Below are positions 1-7,552 of a stretch of 64,000 bases of DNA, in pieces. The notes under the pieces are model-generated. The model was not told the origin of the DNA. It ran no database searches and saw only the letters and a program-made list of their open reading frames with translations. How positions within the stretch are numbered: the first letter of the stretch is position 1; each line of letters opens with the position of its first letter. A program made the position numbers and the translations under genes. This DNA is from Bacteroidota bacterium (lineage in GTDB: Bacteria; Bacteroidota; Bacteroidia; Chitinophagales; Chitinophagaceae), in the NCBI GenBank assembly GCA_030706735.1, contig JAUZNZ010000027.1, positions 1-64,000 on the forward strand, in the 5' to 3' direction.

Positions 1-249
1 CACGGCAGTGATCAGGGACCCGACGAGGCTTATGGCGACAAAGAACACGAAGTTGGATATGTAAATGCCCCAGGTGGCATAATCCCGCATCGATGTGACG
101 ACGAGGCCGTTCTTCAGTTGAAGAAAGTAAGCATAGGCGCCGAATGCGCAAATAACGACCAGGATGGCCGTCCAACGTTTGCCCCAGCGGCTGAAGCGTT
201 GCGGGAGCAGATCCGCGGTAATGTTTTGGCTGACAATAGGGTCTTCCAT
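1..249 (-). CDS. NrfD/PsrC-like membrane subunit, 3' end outside window
   Basis: Only the first 83 codons are in the window and the gene runs off the left edge, so the ORF track omits it. The minus-strand translation starts MEDPIVSQNITADLLPQR, then has a hydrophobic segment and the stretch LKNGLVVTSMRDYATWGIY followed by another membrane helix. This N-terminal pattern is typical of NrfD/PsrC/DmsC-like quinol-interacting membrane subunits, which pass electrons between the quinone pool and a periplasmic iron-sulfur subunit. It begins 5 bp after the 4Fe-4S protein gene, the usual partner order. Family level is fairly sure; the substrate of the complex is unknown because the rest of the operon is not visible. 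Confidence 0.75.
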   Translation of the reverse strand, partial: MEDPIVSQNITADLLPQRFSRWGKRWTAILVVICAFGAYAYFLQLKNGLVVTSMRDYATWGIYISNFVFFVAISLVGSLITAV

Positions 250-254
250 GGCTT

Positions 255-1196
255 TTATTTATGGTTTTGCTGTTGATCCGCGCTGTCGGCAGGCAAACCC
301 GATTCGAAGGGGAAATTCCGGTTTACCGGAGGAAGGTAATAGACGCTGGGCTTGGTTCCCAGGTCTTCCATCAGGCGATAGCCGGCCTTGTCCCTGATCA
401 GATCGCTGAACCGAAAGGTTTCGGCTCCGTTCGTCACCGAATCTTCATTCATATCGCCGAAGAAGAATACCCCGTTCGGGCAAGCGGAAACGCAATGCGG
501 AAGCATGCCCATACGAGCCATGTCGGGGCAGAAATCGCACTTGCTGACCGTACCTTTTTTTTGCGGCAAACTGGTCTCGCAGGAATAAGGTTGGGCGGCT
601 ACTTCGGCCGGGAGCTGAGGTTCCTCCCAATTAAAGACCCTTACCGTGTACGGACAGGCTGCCATGCAGAAACGGCATCCGATACACCGGTCGCTATCGA
701 TCAATACGATCCCGTCCTGTCGTTTGAAGGTGGCGTCCACCGGGCAAACCTTCACGCAGGGCGGCTCATCGCAATGCATGCAGGTAGTGGGCTCCCAATA
801 AGGCGCCTCATGTTCCGCGTCCTCCATGGGGAGTATCTTTATCCAGTTCTGCCCCGGGTTGAGTTGATGCGCGTGATTGCAGGCCCGCTTGCAGGCCCCG
901 ACATTCTTGCAACGGGACAGATCGATGACCATGACGAATTTCTTCCCAGCGATCCCCTTTCTTGCTTCGGCATTCGTAACTACGGGCAGATCGGGAACGG
1001 GCTTCAGGAAGGCCTTGTCCATCTCGATCACTTCCCCGTCGACCGACAATAACTTCACTTTTTCCCCGGAAGGTTTTGTTTCACTTCCCGCATAGCCCTC
1101 AAAGGGGTTCTTTCCGGATGTGCAACCGGCGGCAAGGCCGGCCAGGAGGCCTGTTGCCAGGAACTGCCTTCGCGATGAAGCATCATTATTTTCCAT
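255..1196 (-). CDS. Tat-exported four-cluster ferredoxin-type subunit (NrfC/PsrB/DmsB-like)
   Basis: A 313-residue iron-sulfur electron-transfer subunit. The N-terminus has a twin-arginine motif (SSRRQFLATG) and a hydrophobic stretch ending in LAAGC, so a Tat-exported lipoprotein is possible. Four cysteine groups follow: CKNVGACKRAC, CMHCDEPPCVKVC, CIGCRFCMAAC and CDFC...HCVSAC, the arrangement that holds four 4Fe-4S clusters in NrfC/DmsB/PsrB proteins. The ATG at 1196 is preferred; the ORF track start at 1202 is a GTG overlapping the upstream stop. The NrfD-like gene follows directly. A molybdopterin catalytic subunit would be expected but is not in the window, so the reaction is unknown. 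Confidence 0.85.
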   Translation of the reverse strand: MENNDASSRRQFLATGLLAGLAAGCTSGKNPFEGYAGSETKPSGEKVKLLSVDGEVIEMDKAFLKPVPDLPVVTNAEARKGIAGKKFVMVIDLSRCKNVGACKRACNHAHQLNPGQNWIKILPMEDAEHEAPYWEPTTCMHCDEPPCVKVCPVDATFKRQDGIVLIDSDRCIGCRFCMAACPYTVRVFNWEEPQLPAEVAAQPYSCETSLPQKKGTVSKCDFCPDMARMGMLPHCVSACPNGVFFFGDMNEDSVTNGAETFRFSDLIRDKAGYRLMEDLGTKPSVYYLPPVNRNFPFESGLPADSADQQQNHK

Positions 1197-1198
1197 AA

Positions 1199-1456
1199 TC
1201 ACCGTTTATTTTTTTTAATCCAGCCCTGCAATTCCCCGTCCGTGACCTTCCGCTTATTGGAGGGAAGGAGGCTTTCGTCCACTTCGACCAATCGGCCATC
1301 TTCAGTGAGCATTCGTACCATTTTCGCCTTTTTTTGAGGCTTTTTGCGCCAGGCAAAAGGAAGGGAAGCGGCAATGAGTACGGTAGCCAGCCCGCCCAGG
1401 CCCCGGACGACAAAATTTTTTCGGGAGGTCTTGTCTTTGTTTTCCATGATTGCCAT
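1199..1456 (-). CDS. small exported protein with Tat-like signal
   Basis: An 85-residue protein of unknown function. The N-terminus (SRKNFVVRGLGGLATVLIAA) resembles a Tat or membrane-anchor segment but has only one arginine at the RR position. A lysine-rich linker follows and then a soluble tail containing VRMLTEDGRLVEVDESLLP. That tail resembles the region just after the signal in the next gene (VKLLSVDGEVIEMDKAFL), so this may be a truncated duplicate or a maturation partner of the iron-sulfur subunit. Its stop lies 3 bp upstream of the next ATG, so the two are probably translationally coupled. Confidence 0.6.
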   Translation of the reverse strand: MAIMENKDKTSRKNFVVRGLGGLATVLIAASLPFAWRKKPQKKAKMVRMLTEDGRLVEVDESLLPSNKRKVTDGELQGWIKKNKR

Positions 1457-1470
1457 TCAGTGTGGGGGAA

Positions 1471-1872
1471 TTATTTCTTCAGTGTCCTCACGTACACGAC
1501 GAGATTCCAGATATCCTCGGGGTCGGGGAGTTTCTTTTTGAATCCCGGCATATCGCCCCTGCCTTCGGAGATCTTGTAAAACAGGGAGCCGTCGCTTTGT
1601 GCCTGGGTCGTGGCCTTTGAAAAATCACCGGGTATGGTCTTAAGCTGTGCGGCCTTGGTGCCGTCTCCCAGGCCCAGTTTTCCATGACATGACTGGCAGT
1701 GCGTTCCCCAAAGCGCCTTTCCCGCAGAGATCGATTCCGCGTTCGATTTTACCGGGTTGGGCATTTTGGCATTCTTCTCCGGTGCGATCCAGGGTTGCGG
1801 CTGCTGGTTGAGCGTGAACGCCGCGCTGGTTGCCCCGAGCAAGGAGACGAGTCCGATGACGATCGTTTTCAT
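1471..1872 (-). CDS. monohaem c-type cytochrome
   Basis: A 133-residue periplasmic cytochrome c. There is a signal peptide (MKTIVIGLVSLLGATSAAFT) and a single haem-binding motif CQSCH near residue 60. The sequence around GDMPGF supplies a likely axial methionine, and IWNLVVYVRTLKK is the usual C-terminal helix. It lies inside the minus-strand respiratory operon between DUF5777 and the iron-sulfur subunits. It probably shuttles electrons for that complex, which is inference from context. Confidence 0.85.
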   Translation of the reverse strand: MKTIVIGLVSLLGATSAAFTLNQQPQPWIAPEKNAKMPNPVKSNAESISAGKALWGTHCQSCHGKLGLGDGTKAAQLKTIPGDFSKATTQAQSDGSLFYKISEGRGDMPGFKKKLPDPEDIWNLVVYVRTLKK

Positions 1873-1917
1873 TTTTATATTTTGTTTGATGAAACAAAGT
1901 TGTTTACCTGTGTACTC

Positions 1918-2850
1918 CTAGAAATTCCAAAGGCGCGTGATATTGAAGCCTATGAGAAATTCTCCCTTTGTAAAATCATTCTGATTCAACATGTTGTTGT
2001 CCTGGGGCAACAGGTTGCCATAATTTCCGGCAAATACCTGGAACGTGTGACCGCTGGTGCTCATTTCCAATCCGAAACTGATATTCGGGTGCGGGTTATT
2101 CATCGGGTGTTGCGTGAGGGGCTGGTCATAATTTGCAATGACGGCCGTCTTTGGAGCGATCTTGTACCGTCCGGAAAACGAGATCGCAAAATGGTCGTTC
2201 TTCATTTCGGGAAGGATCTTTCCATTCGCATCGATATACCCGGGTACATTATTGAAGTGTGAGAGGGACGGACTTACCTGTACGGATAATTTGTCGCTGA
2301 CCTTTCTGGCGATGATGACCTGGTTGAAGAAGGAGAAGCGATCGGAAGTGGTCACGAATAAGGTCGTTGCATCCTTCTTCCTGGTATCCATCACGGCATT
2401 GCCGAAGTAGGTGACGCTAACCGGCATGGCGCCGTCCTTTGTTTGTCTTAGCAGCGCGTATTTGAGATTCCAATCCACCTGCATCCGGTCGTTGCAGGCG
2501 CCGAATCCCACCTGCAAATCCTTTATGGGCGTATAGCTGAGGCCCAGGCGCATGATCGCGCCGGCGAATATACCGTAAAGATCGGATATGCCATTGTTAA
2601 CGGTTCCGAACCGGTGCTGGATATCGAATTCGAAGGTACCCTTGATCGGAACCATAACCGATTGATTGTCGATAAGATAATTGCCTTCGAACGTATTCTT
2701 TACGTAGGATCTCTTTTTCTTTTCGACGGTCGGGGGCGGGGCGCCGGTGGAGTCCTGCGCCATGGTACTGCCGGTCGCCATGAGATCGAATATGAACAAC
2801 AGGGCGAGGCCCGGTAAAAAGGATTTCATATTTATGTGTTTCATGTTCAT
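1918..2850 (-). CDS. DUF5777-type beta-barrel protein
   Basis: A 310-residue exported protein. The secretion signal is clearest from the internal ATG at 2829 (MKSFLPGLALLFIFDLMA), which may be the real start. The mature part is rich in alternating hydrophobic strands with phrases such as FEFDIQHRFGTVNNG and IGFNITRLWNF, typical of the DUF5777 family of Bacteroidota outer-membrane barrels. The family often accompanies c-type cytochrome genes, as here (5 bp after one and before another). Its role is unknown; an outer-membrane platform or channel for the periplasmic electron carriers is a guess. Confidence 0.65.
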   Translation of the reverse strand: MNMKHINMKSFLPGLALLFIFDLMATGSTMAQDSTGAPPPTVEKKKRSYVKNTFEGNYLIDNQSVMVPIKGTFEFDIQHRFGTVNNGISDLYGIFAGAIMRLGLSYTPIKDLQVGFGACNDRMQVDWNLKYALLRQTKDGAMPVSVTYFGNAVMDTRKKDATTLFVTTSDRFSFFNQVIIARKVSDKLSVQVSPSLSHFNNVPGYIDANGKILPEMKNDHFAISFSGRYKIAPKTAVIANYDQPLTQHPMNNPHPNISFGLEMSTSGHTFQVFAGNYGNLLPQDNNMLNQNDFTKGEFLIGFNITRLWNF

Positions 2851-2854
2851 GAGT

Positions 2855-3253
2855 TTAATTGTTCTTGGCGCCCTGGGTGATCCAGGCCAACATCAGGCCA
2901 TTGATATTGGACGGGTTATTCGGGGCACCCAACGGCATTGTCGCGGATTCCTTGCCCGTCAGCCACAGGTAAACCGTGCTGTTGGCTGGCGTTGCGAGGT
3001 TCGTGAAATTGCCATTGATCAGGGAGTTGTATGCATTTGCTTCCAGGAGGTTAGGGCTGACGCTTCCGTTATGGCAACCGCTTTTGGCACAACTCGCGAC
3101 AAGGATGGGTATGATATCGGTCTTGAAGCTCACGGTTCTTGTTACCGCCGGCGTGTTATCGATCAGTATGGTGGTGTTCTTTGTGCAGGCCCCCAGGTAA
3201 AAAACGAGCACTATGATGACCACCCCGCAAAATTTAATTCTATGTCTTGACAT
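2855..3253 (-). CDS. lipoprotein cytochrome with CX4CH haem motif
   Basis: A 132-residue lipoprotein with lipobox LGAC near residue 22. The body matches the small c-type cytochrome domain of Bacteroidota and Planctomycetes (DIIPILVASCAKSGCHNG then NPSNINGLMLAWI). The haem motif CAKSGCH has four residues between the cysteines, not the usual two. Covalent haem attachment is therefore likely from the family but not certain from the motif. It is the second gene of the operon, 38 bp after the ethylbenzene-dehydrogenase-like gene and 4 bp before DUF5777. Confidence 0.65.
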   Translation of the reverse strand: MSRHRIKFCGVVIIVLVFYLGACTKNTTILIDNTPAVTRTVSFKTDIIPILVASCAKSGCHNGSVSPNLLEANAYNSLINGNFTNLATPANSTVYLWLTGKESATMPLGAPNNPSNINGLMLAWITQGAKNN

Positions 3254-3291
3254 GATCCGTTATTGAAAAATGAGAGAACAAGTCAGGCATG

Positions 3292-4590
3292 CTATTGCTG
3301 GAAATGCAAGAGCAGGCCAGGTTGAATGCCGTGCTGGTTATTGGATTTGTTCCAGATAGCCATGCCAAAGGGCTGGTCATCCAACTTAGAAAAGTCGATA
3401 TCCTGTTTAAGTACATCCGGGGTTTTCAGCAGGCGTTTGTATTCAACCACCCATCCGGTACCGGTGTAAACCGACGCAGCGGCGATATCCGCTCTGCCAT
3501 TGATGAGCGGGGAAGCGATAAAGCTTGGGAAACACTTCGGTCCATCCCCGCCGTACACGCCTGCCACCTGGAGATAATCGGTGCCTACGTTGGGATCGAT
3601 GGTCCCTCCATTGTAGGAAAGGACCCCATTGGCGTCCACCGCGGTGATCTTAGCCGCTTTGCCGCCTGCCAACGTATCCGTTGCCAATATGTAGTTGTAA
3701 TTGCTGGCGCCCGGGATAATCCAGGTCGGGACATTCACGGACGTGGAGGTACCCGTAATTTTCATTGATTGCCTGTTGTTAATGGACCCGCCACTTGCCG
3801 GCGAAATGTAGGAAGAGGAGAAGGGTGTCGGAGGAGTTTGGTCGTCGAGATGGCGGCCATTGCCATTGCCGCCCACGGTATCCGTTACGGCGGGACCACC
3901 TGCCCAATCCTGGTAATTGTCATCGAACTGTGAGTAAACCTGGTCTTTGCTCAGGTGCAGCCACCACATATCAATTTTCTCATTGGCTCCATTTGTATAG
4001 TGGTTACCACTTGCATTGGGCACCCAGATGCCCGCATAATTTTTATACGGGGTAAATACATGACAACTGGCATAGCAGGTAATCGATTCGAATTTGGGGG
4101 TAGAATGGTCGATATTCCATAGCATGGCTAATTTATCCTCGCCCCATCCGTCCCGTACCAGCGTGCCGTTGACGTCATAAAGGCGGCTGCTTGGCTCTTG
4201 TGCCCAGCGTTTGGCAACAGGATCGAAATACCAGGGCGTTACGGCCACACTTTTTGTAGTGTCCCTCCATTCCGCCAGGAAATAAATGTATTTGCTATCA
4301 TACATGGAACGAATGGTGGCGGGATATTGTTCGCCGATATAGCCTGCAAAAAGGCCATTACCCGGATCGGGAACTGTTGGCGTGACCGATAACCTGGGCG
4401 CATTCGCCCAAATGGCATCGATCGTTCCATCGATGATGGGCGCCGTGCTGGTCTTGTAAGAAGTCAGCACATTGGTGGCGACAGTCGTCCCGGTAGTTAT
4501 TACCTGGTCGTTCTTGGTACAATACGTCAAGCCAATCGCCGACAATACGATGAGCGCAATAACGATCGAGATCTTCTTAAAACTTTTCAT
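3292..4590 (-). CDS. ethylbenzene-dehydrogenase-related haem-binding lipoprotein
   Basis: A 432-residue lipoprotein (lipobox LTYC) and first gene of the minus-strand respiratory operon. Phrases such as APIIDGTIDAIWANAPRL, YIYFLAEWRDTTKSV and EDKLAMLWNID are hallmarks of the EB_dh family, related to the haem-b gamma subunit of ethylbenzene and dimethylsulfide dehydrogenases. A CX3CH motif (CYASCH) sits near residue 160 and may hold a c-type haem. It likely passes electrons at the cell surface or periplasm. The promoter carries the 22-bp-spaced palindromes described at 4633-4720. The catalytic partner is not visible. Confidence 0.75.
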   Translation of the reverse strand: MKSFKKISIVIALIVLSAIGLTYCTKNDQVITTGTTVATNVLTSYKTSTAPIIDGTIDAIWANAPRLSVTPTVPDPGNGLFAGYIGEQYPATIRSMYDSKYIYFLAEWRDTTKSVAVTPWYFDPVAKRWAQEPSSRLYDVNGTLVRDGWGEDKLAMLWNIDHSTPKFESITCYASCHVFTPYKNYAGIWVPNASGNHYTNGANEKIDMWWLHLSKDQVYSQFDDNYQDWAGGPAVTDTVGGNGNGRHLDDQTPPTPFSSSYISPASGGSINNRQSMKITGTSTSVNVPTWIIPGASNYNYILATDTLAGGKAAKITAVDANGVLSYNGGTIDPNVGTDYLQVAGVYGGDGPKCFPSFIASPLINGRADIAAASVYTGTGWVVEYKRLLKTPDVLKQDIDFSKLDDQPFGMAIWNKSNNQHGIQPGLLLHFQQ

Positions 4591-4632
4591 AACGGTTCCT
4601 TATTTAGATTCGAGATGGAGAATGAGACGACC

Positions 4633-4720
4633 TAAAGCTATCCAGGGCACCAGAACGAATGCATGATTGCCGCTAATCAGAGAGAAGATTAAAATCAGGT
4701 CAGGTAGTGAGCCGGGTCAG
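4633..4720 (-). promoter_or_regulatory. promoter of respiratory operon with FNR/CRP-like sites
   Basis: Reading toward the gene at 4590: palindromes GTGAGCCGGGTCAG (4707-4720) and AAGATTAAAATCAG (4685-4698), a weak half-site ATGATTGCCGCTAA (4663-4676), then -7 element TAGCTTTA with its first T at 4640. The three are spaced exactly 22 bp and the weak proximal one is 29.5 bp from the -7, matching the geometry seen at other promoters in the window. The poor proximal half-site makes this one of the less certain members. Confidence 0.55.
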
Positions 4721-4758
4721 CTGCGAGGAGTTGAAACAGGAGTATATGGGGTTTATGC

Positions 4759-4824
4759 CTGATTAAGTTCATAACTCCTTATGATCAGGGTCTTGATCAG
4801 GCGGGTTGGACGAACCTACATTTG
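4759..4824 (+). promoter_or_regulatory. hsp20 promoter: paired FNR/CRP-like sites and -7 box
   Basis: Sites CTGATTAAGTTCAT (4759-4772) and ATGATCAGGGTCTT (4781-4794) are centred 22 bp apart. The -7 element TACATTTG begins at 4817, 29.5 bp from the centre of the proximal site, which places that site near -41.5, a class II activator position. The proximal right half-site is imperfect (GTCTT). Confidence 0.7.
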
Positions 4825-4867
4825 GGGTGGTTCATTTTACATCACATTTTAAATCAAAGGAGGACTT

Positions 4868-5323
4868 ATGTCAAACAAATCATTAATGAGACGCGCTGAA
4901 TTTTTCCCGTCTGTATTCAATGACTTTTTCAAACCCTGGGAAACCTTATTCGATACCAACGGCGGATCCCTGTTGGCCAATCTTAGCCCGATCAACATTC
5001 CGGCTGTGAATGTGGTCGAGAACAAGAACAACTACGAGATCAGCGTAGCCGCACCCGGAATGAAGAAAGACGATTTTCGGATCGACGTAGAAGGAAATGT
5101 CCTGACGATCAGCGCCGAAGCCGAGGAAAAGAAGGAAGAAAAGGAAGGCAAGTACACCCGGAAGGAGTACAACTACAGTTCATTTTCCCGGAATTTCACC
5201 TTGCCGGATTGGGTGAACAAAGACAAGATCGATGCAACCTATGAAAATGGCGTGCTCAAGCTTGAATTGCCCAAGACGGAAGAAGCGAAGAAGATCGCTC
5301 CCCGGCATATCAGCGTGAAATGA
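4868..5323 (+). CDS. small heat-shock protein, Hsp20/alpha-crystallin family
   Basis: A 151-residue ATP-independent holdase chaperone that keeps unfolding proteins soluble. The alpha-crystallin domain runs from about residue 45 ([18 protein letters not shown]) to 140 ([12 protein letters not shown]), with the G-V-L motif and a C-terminal I-x-V-type tail (ISVK). The start is fixed by a strong Shine-Dalgarno sequence AAAGGAGG ending 4 bp before the ATG, unusual for this phylum. A BON-domain gene follows 31 bp downstream, probably in the same transcript, which ends at the terminator near 6050. The promoter has paired FNR-like sites. Confidence 0.95.
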   Translation: MSNKSLMRRAEFFPSVFNDFFKPWETLFDTNGGSLLANLSPINIPAVNVVENKNNYEISVAAPGMKKDDFRIDVEGNVLTISAEAEEKKEEKEGKYTRKEYNYSSFSRNFTLPDWVNKDKIDATYENGVLKLELPKTEEAKKIAPRHISVK

Positions 5324-5354
5324 GGCGGATTGTTCATTTTTAAAAACTTCTATC

Positions 5355-6023
5355 ATGAAAACCGACAGTCAAATCCGAGAGGACGTGATCGCCCAACTTA
5401 ATTGGGAACCCATTCTGAATGCAGCCGAGATCGGCGTAGGAGTAAAGAATGGGGTGGTCACCTTAACAGGTATCGTAGATACTTATTCAAAGAAGATTGC
5501 CGCGGAAGACGCCGCGAAGAAAGTGGCAGGCGTAAAAGCCGTGGCGGAAGACATCCAGGTGGGTATTTCCCCTGCTTTCCGCCGGACGGACGCAGAGATC
5601 GCTGAAGCGGTATTGAATGCGTTGAAGTGGCATACTTCGGTACCCGATGAAAAGATAAAGGTCAAGGTTGAGAACGGCGTCGTGACCCTGGAAGGCGAGG
5701 TCGATTGGGATTTCCAACGAACCAGCGCCAGGACGGCCATTCAGTACCTGATGGGCGTGCGCAGCATTACCAACCTGATCAGCGTAAAACCGGCCCTAAG
5801 TGCGGGTAATGTGAAACAAAAGATCACCGCTGCGTTCCATCGCAGCGCGACGATCGATGCCGACAGGATCCATGTCGACATCATTGGCAACAGAGTATTA
5901 TTAACGGGAAGAGTACGTTCGTTTGCGGAAAGGGAAGACGCCGTTGCGGCCGCGTGGTCCGCGCCCGGCGTAAGCATCGTGGACAATCAGCTGGAGCTGC
6001 AGGAAGCCGAACTGGCCTTCTGA
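5355..6023 (+). CDS. triple BON-domain protein
   Basis: A 222-residue protein made of three BON domains, at about residues 4-70, 78-145 and 150-217. Each has the pattern v-NGVVTLxGxVD ([36 protein letters not shown]). BON domains bind phospholipid or membrane surfaces and occur in osmotic-stress proteins such as OsmY. No signal peptide is seen, so it is probably cytoplasmic. It follows hsp20 and ends just before a strong intrinsic terminator, indicating a two-gene stress operon. Confidence 0.9.
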   Translation: MKTDSQIREDVIAQLNWEPILNAAEIGVGVKNGVVTLTGIVDTYSKKIAAEDAAKKVAGVKAVAEDIQVGISPAFRRTDAEIAEAVLNALKWHTSVPDEKIKVKVENGVVTLEGEVDWDFQRTSARTAIQYLMGVRSITNLISVKPALSAGNVKQKITAAFHRSATIDADRIHVDIIGNRVLLTGRVRSFAEREDAVAAAWSAPGVSIVDNQLELQEAELAF

Positions 6024-6047
6024 TCCATGATGAACATTCAATGCCAG

Positions 6048-6077
6048 CCGGCGTCGCCTTCGGGCACGCCGGTTTTT
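6048..6077 (+). terminator. intrinsic terminator of hsp20-BON operon
   Basis: Stem CCGGCGT (6048-6054) pairs with ACGCCGG (6066-6072), followed by TTTTT. It lies 25 bp after the BON stop and next to the 3' end of the convergent DUF3943 gene, so it may act in both directions. Confidence 0.85.
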
Positions 6078-6079
6078 GG

Positions 6080-7435
6080 TTATAAATTCAGGGTGTATCT
6101 TACTGAAGCGCGAAGATAGGGGTAGGTCTTATCGACGTTGGCATAATGCCGGTAAACCCCTTCCAGGGTGAAATACCCGGGCTCGAGGCATAGGGAGAAG
6201 TGCCTGACCAGTTCGGCGCTGAACTCGCTGGTGATGGCATGCAGGAAGTAATGGGAGGCGCTGCCATTGATCGTCTTGAGCCAGCCGCCGCGGTAATTAA
6301 TGCTGTAGGAGAAGCGGTCCGCAAAATTGATCCTGAAATTGCCATTGACGCCAATACCGGTACAATAGTCGTAATCCCTCCCCTCGTAATGGTATGTATC
6401 GGGCACGGCCGCCAGGATCACGGGGCCTCCTCCGATCGTGGTATTGATCCTGATCTTGCGTGGAAGGCCGAACTCAGAGAAGACGAGCAGCTTCACGCTT
6501 TGCCCGCTATAGAAAAAGGCCTCGTTATGGATGAAGTCATAATTGGCGGACAGCAGGGCCAGATGGCGGCTATTTTTGGTTTCGCCGATCCGCCAGCCGG
6601 TCAGCGAGCCGTAGACGCTGATGATGTTGAGCTTGGAGCTATCGTCCTTCCCTAACTCGGCATTGACCGAAAAGTAGCTGAACGGCGTCCTGTAGTTCAC
6701 GAACGGCGAGCCGTACAGGAATCTGACGTGCCCATACAGCCCAAAGCCGGAGCTCGTGTGGTCAGCACGAAACTTTCGCATTCCCAGATCGAGCTCGGCG
6801 AAAATCGGCGTAGAGTCCTGCATTCCCGAATTGGCCCGGACCCGCCCCCATCTCCCATCGATGATCCGGTCAAAACCATTCGCCGGATCGATGATGAGGG
6901 CCAGCACCTCACTGGCCTGTCTCCGGAAGCCCCTTCGGCGTTCGTCTATGATCTTATGAGCCAGACGGTGGGTCATCTCGCCAAGCACGATCCCACCCAT
7001 GCCCGTATTGATGAAATCGTTCGGAGCCGGCGCCTGGTTCTCACCGAAAGTCTCCCATATATAGCTGCCTGCGAAGGCTGCGGGGGCCGACTGCCAAAAA
7101 CTATAGCCATTCGAGCGAAAGGTATTGTAGAATATACTGCCATGGTAGGGATGGCCGAATTGATTGGTCGTAAAGCCGTCGTCGTCCCAGGCCCAGCTGT
7201 GGGGGCTGAGGTTATCCCGTATATTCCCGAATGAAATGTGCGTATAATCGACATTGCGGATATACCGGTCGACCAACCAGGGTGTTGCCTCGGCCAGTCC
7301 GAGATCCAGGGCTCCCCGGCCGAACCTTTTTGCGGGCAGGCTGTCAACGGGCTGACCAAGAGCAGATGACTGCAGGGCCAGAACGGCCAACAGGCACCGG
7401 AAGATCGCGAGCTTGAAAGACGGTCGGGAATTCAT
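6080..7435 (-). CDS. DUF3943 exported protein
   Basis: A 451-residue exported protein with a signal peptide (LAVLALQSSALG). The central region HPYHGSIFYNTFRSNGYSF and the following SYIWETFGE are diagnostic of DUF3943. The C-terminal half consists of strand-like repeats ending in aromatic-hydrophobic YLRASVRYTLNL, as in an outer-membrane barrel. Function is unknown. Its promoter shares two palindromes with the divergent baeRF-ftsH unit, and the -7 T at 7447 is only 12 bp before the ATG, suggesting a leaderless or nearly leaderless transcript. Confidence 0.75.
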   Translation of the reverse strand: MNSRPSFKLAIFRCLLAVLALQSSALGQPVDSLPAKRFGRGALDLGLAEATPWLVDRYIRNVDYTHISFGNIRDNLSPHSWAWDDDGFTTNQFGHPYHGSIFYNTFRSNGYSFWQSAPAAFAGSYIWETFGENQAPAPNDFINTGMGGIVLGEMTHRLAHKIIDERRRGFRRQASEVLALIIDPANGFDRIIDGRWGRVRANSGMQDSTPIFAELDLGMRKFRADHTSSGFGLYGHVRFLYGSPFVNYRTPFSYFSVNAELGKDDSSKLNIISVYGSLTGWRIGETKNSRHLALLSANYDFIHNEAFFYSGQSVKLLVFSEFGLPRKIRINTTIGGGPVILAAVPDTYHYEGRDYDYCTGIGVNGNFRINFADRFSYSINYRGGWLKTINGSASHYFLHAITSEFSAELVRHFSLCLEPGYFTLEGVYRHYANVDKTYPYLRASVRYTLNL

Positions 7436-7439
7436 TTGA

Positions 7440-7535
7440 TAAAAATACTACTGTCCTTTGCGCAGTCCCATGACAGCAATCAGACCGGCGTTTGACCTAG
7501 ATCAATATGTGGGGGATAAGGGAGGTCTATCTTTA
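7440..7535. promoter_or_regulatory. divergent promoter pair sharing two FNR/CRP-like sites
   Basis: ATGACAGCAATCAG (7470-7483) and TTGACCTAGATCAA (7492-7505) are centred 22 bp apart. For the minus gene at 7435 the -7 is TATTTTTA (T at 7447); for the plus gene at 7553 it is TATCTTTA (T at 7528). Each -7 T is exactly 29.5 bp from the centre of its proximal palindrome, so each site is proximal for one gene and distal for the other. Confidence 0.85.
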
Positions 7536-7552
7536 ATTAACAAACCCTCATT

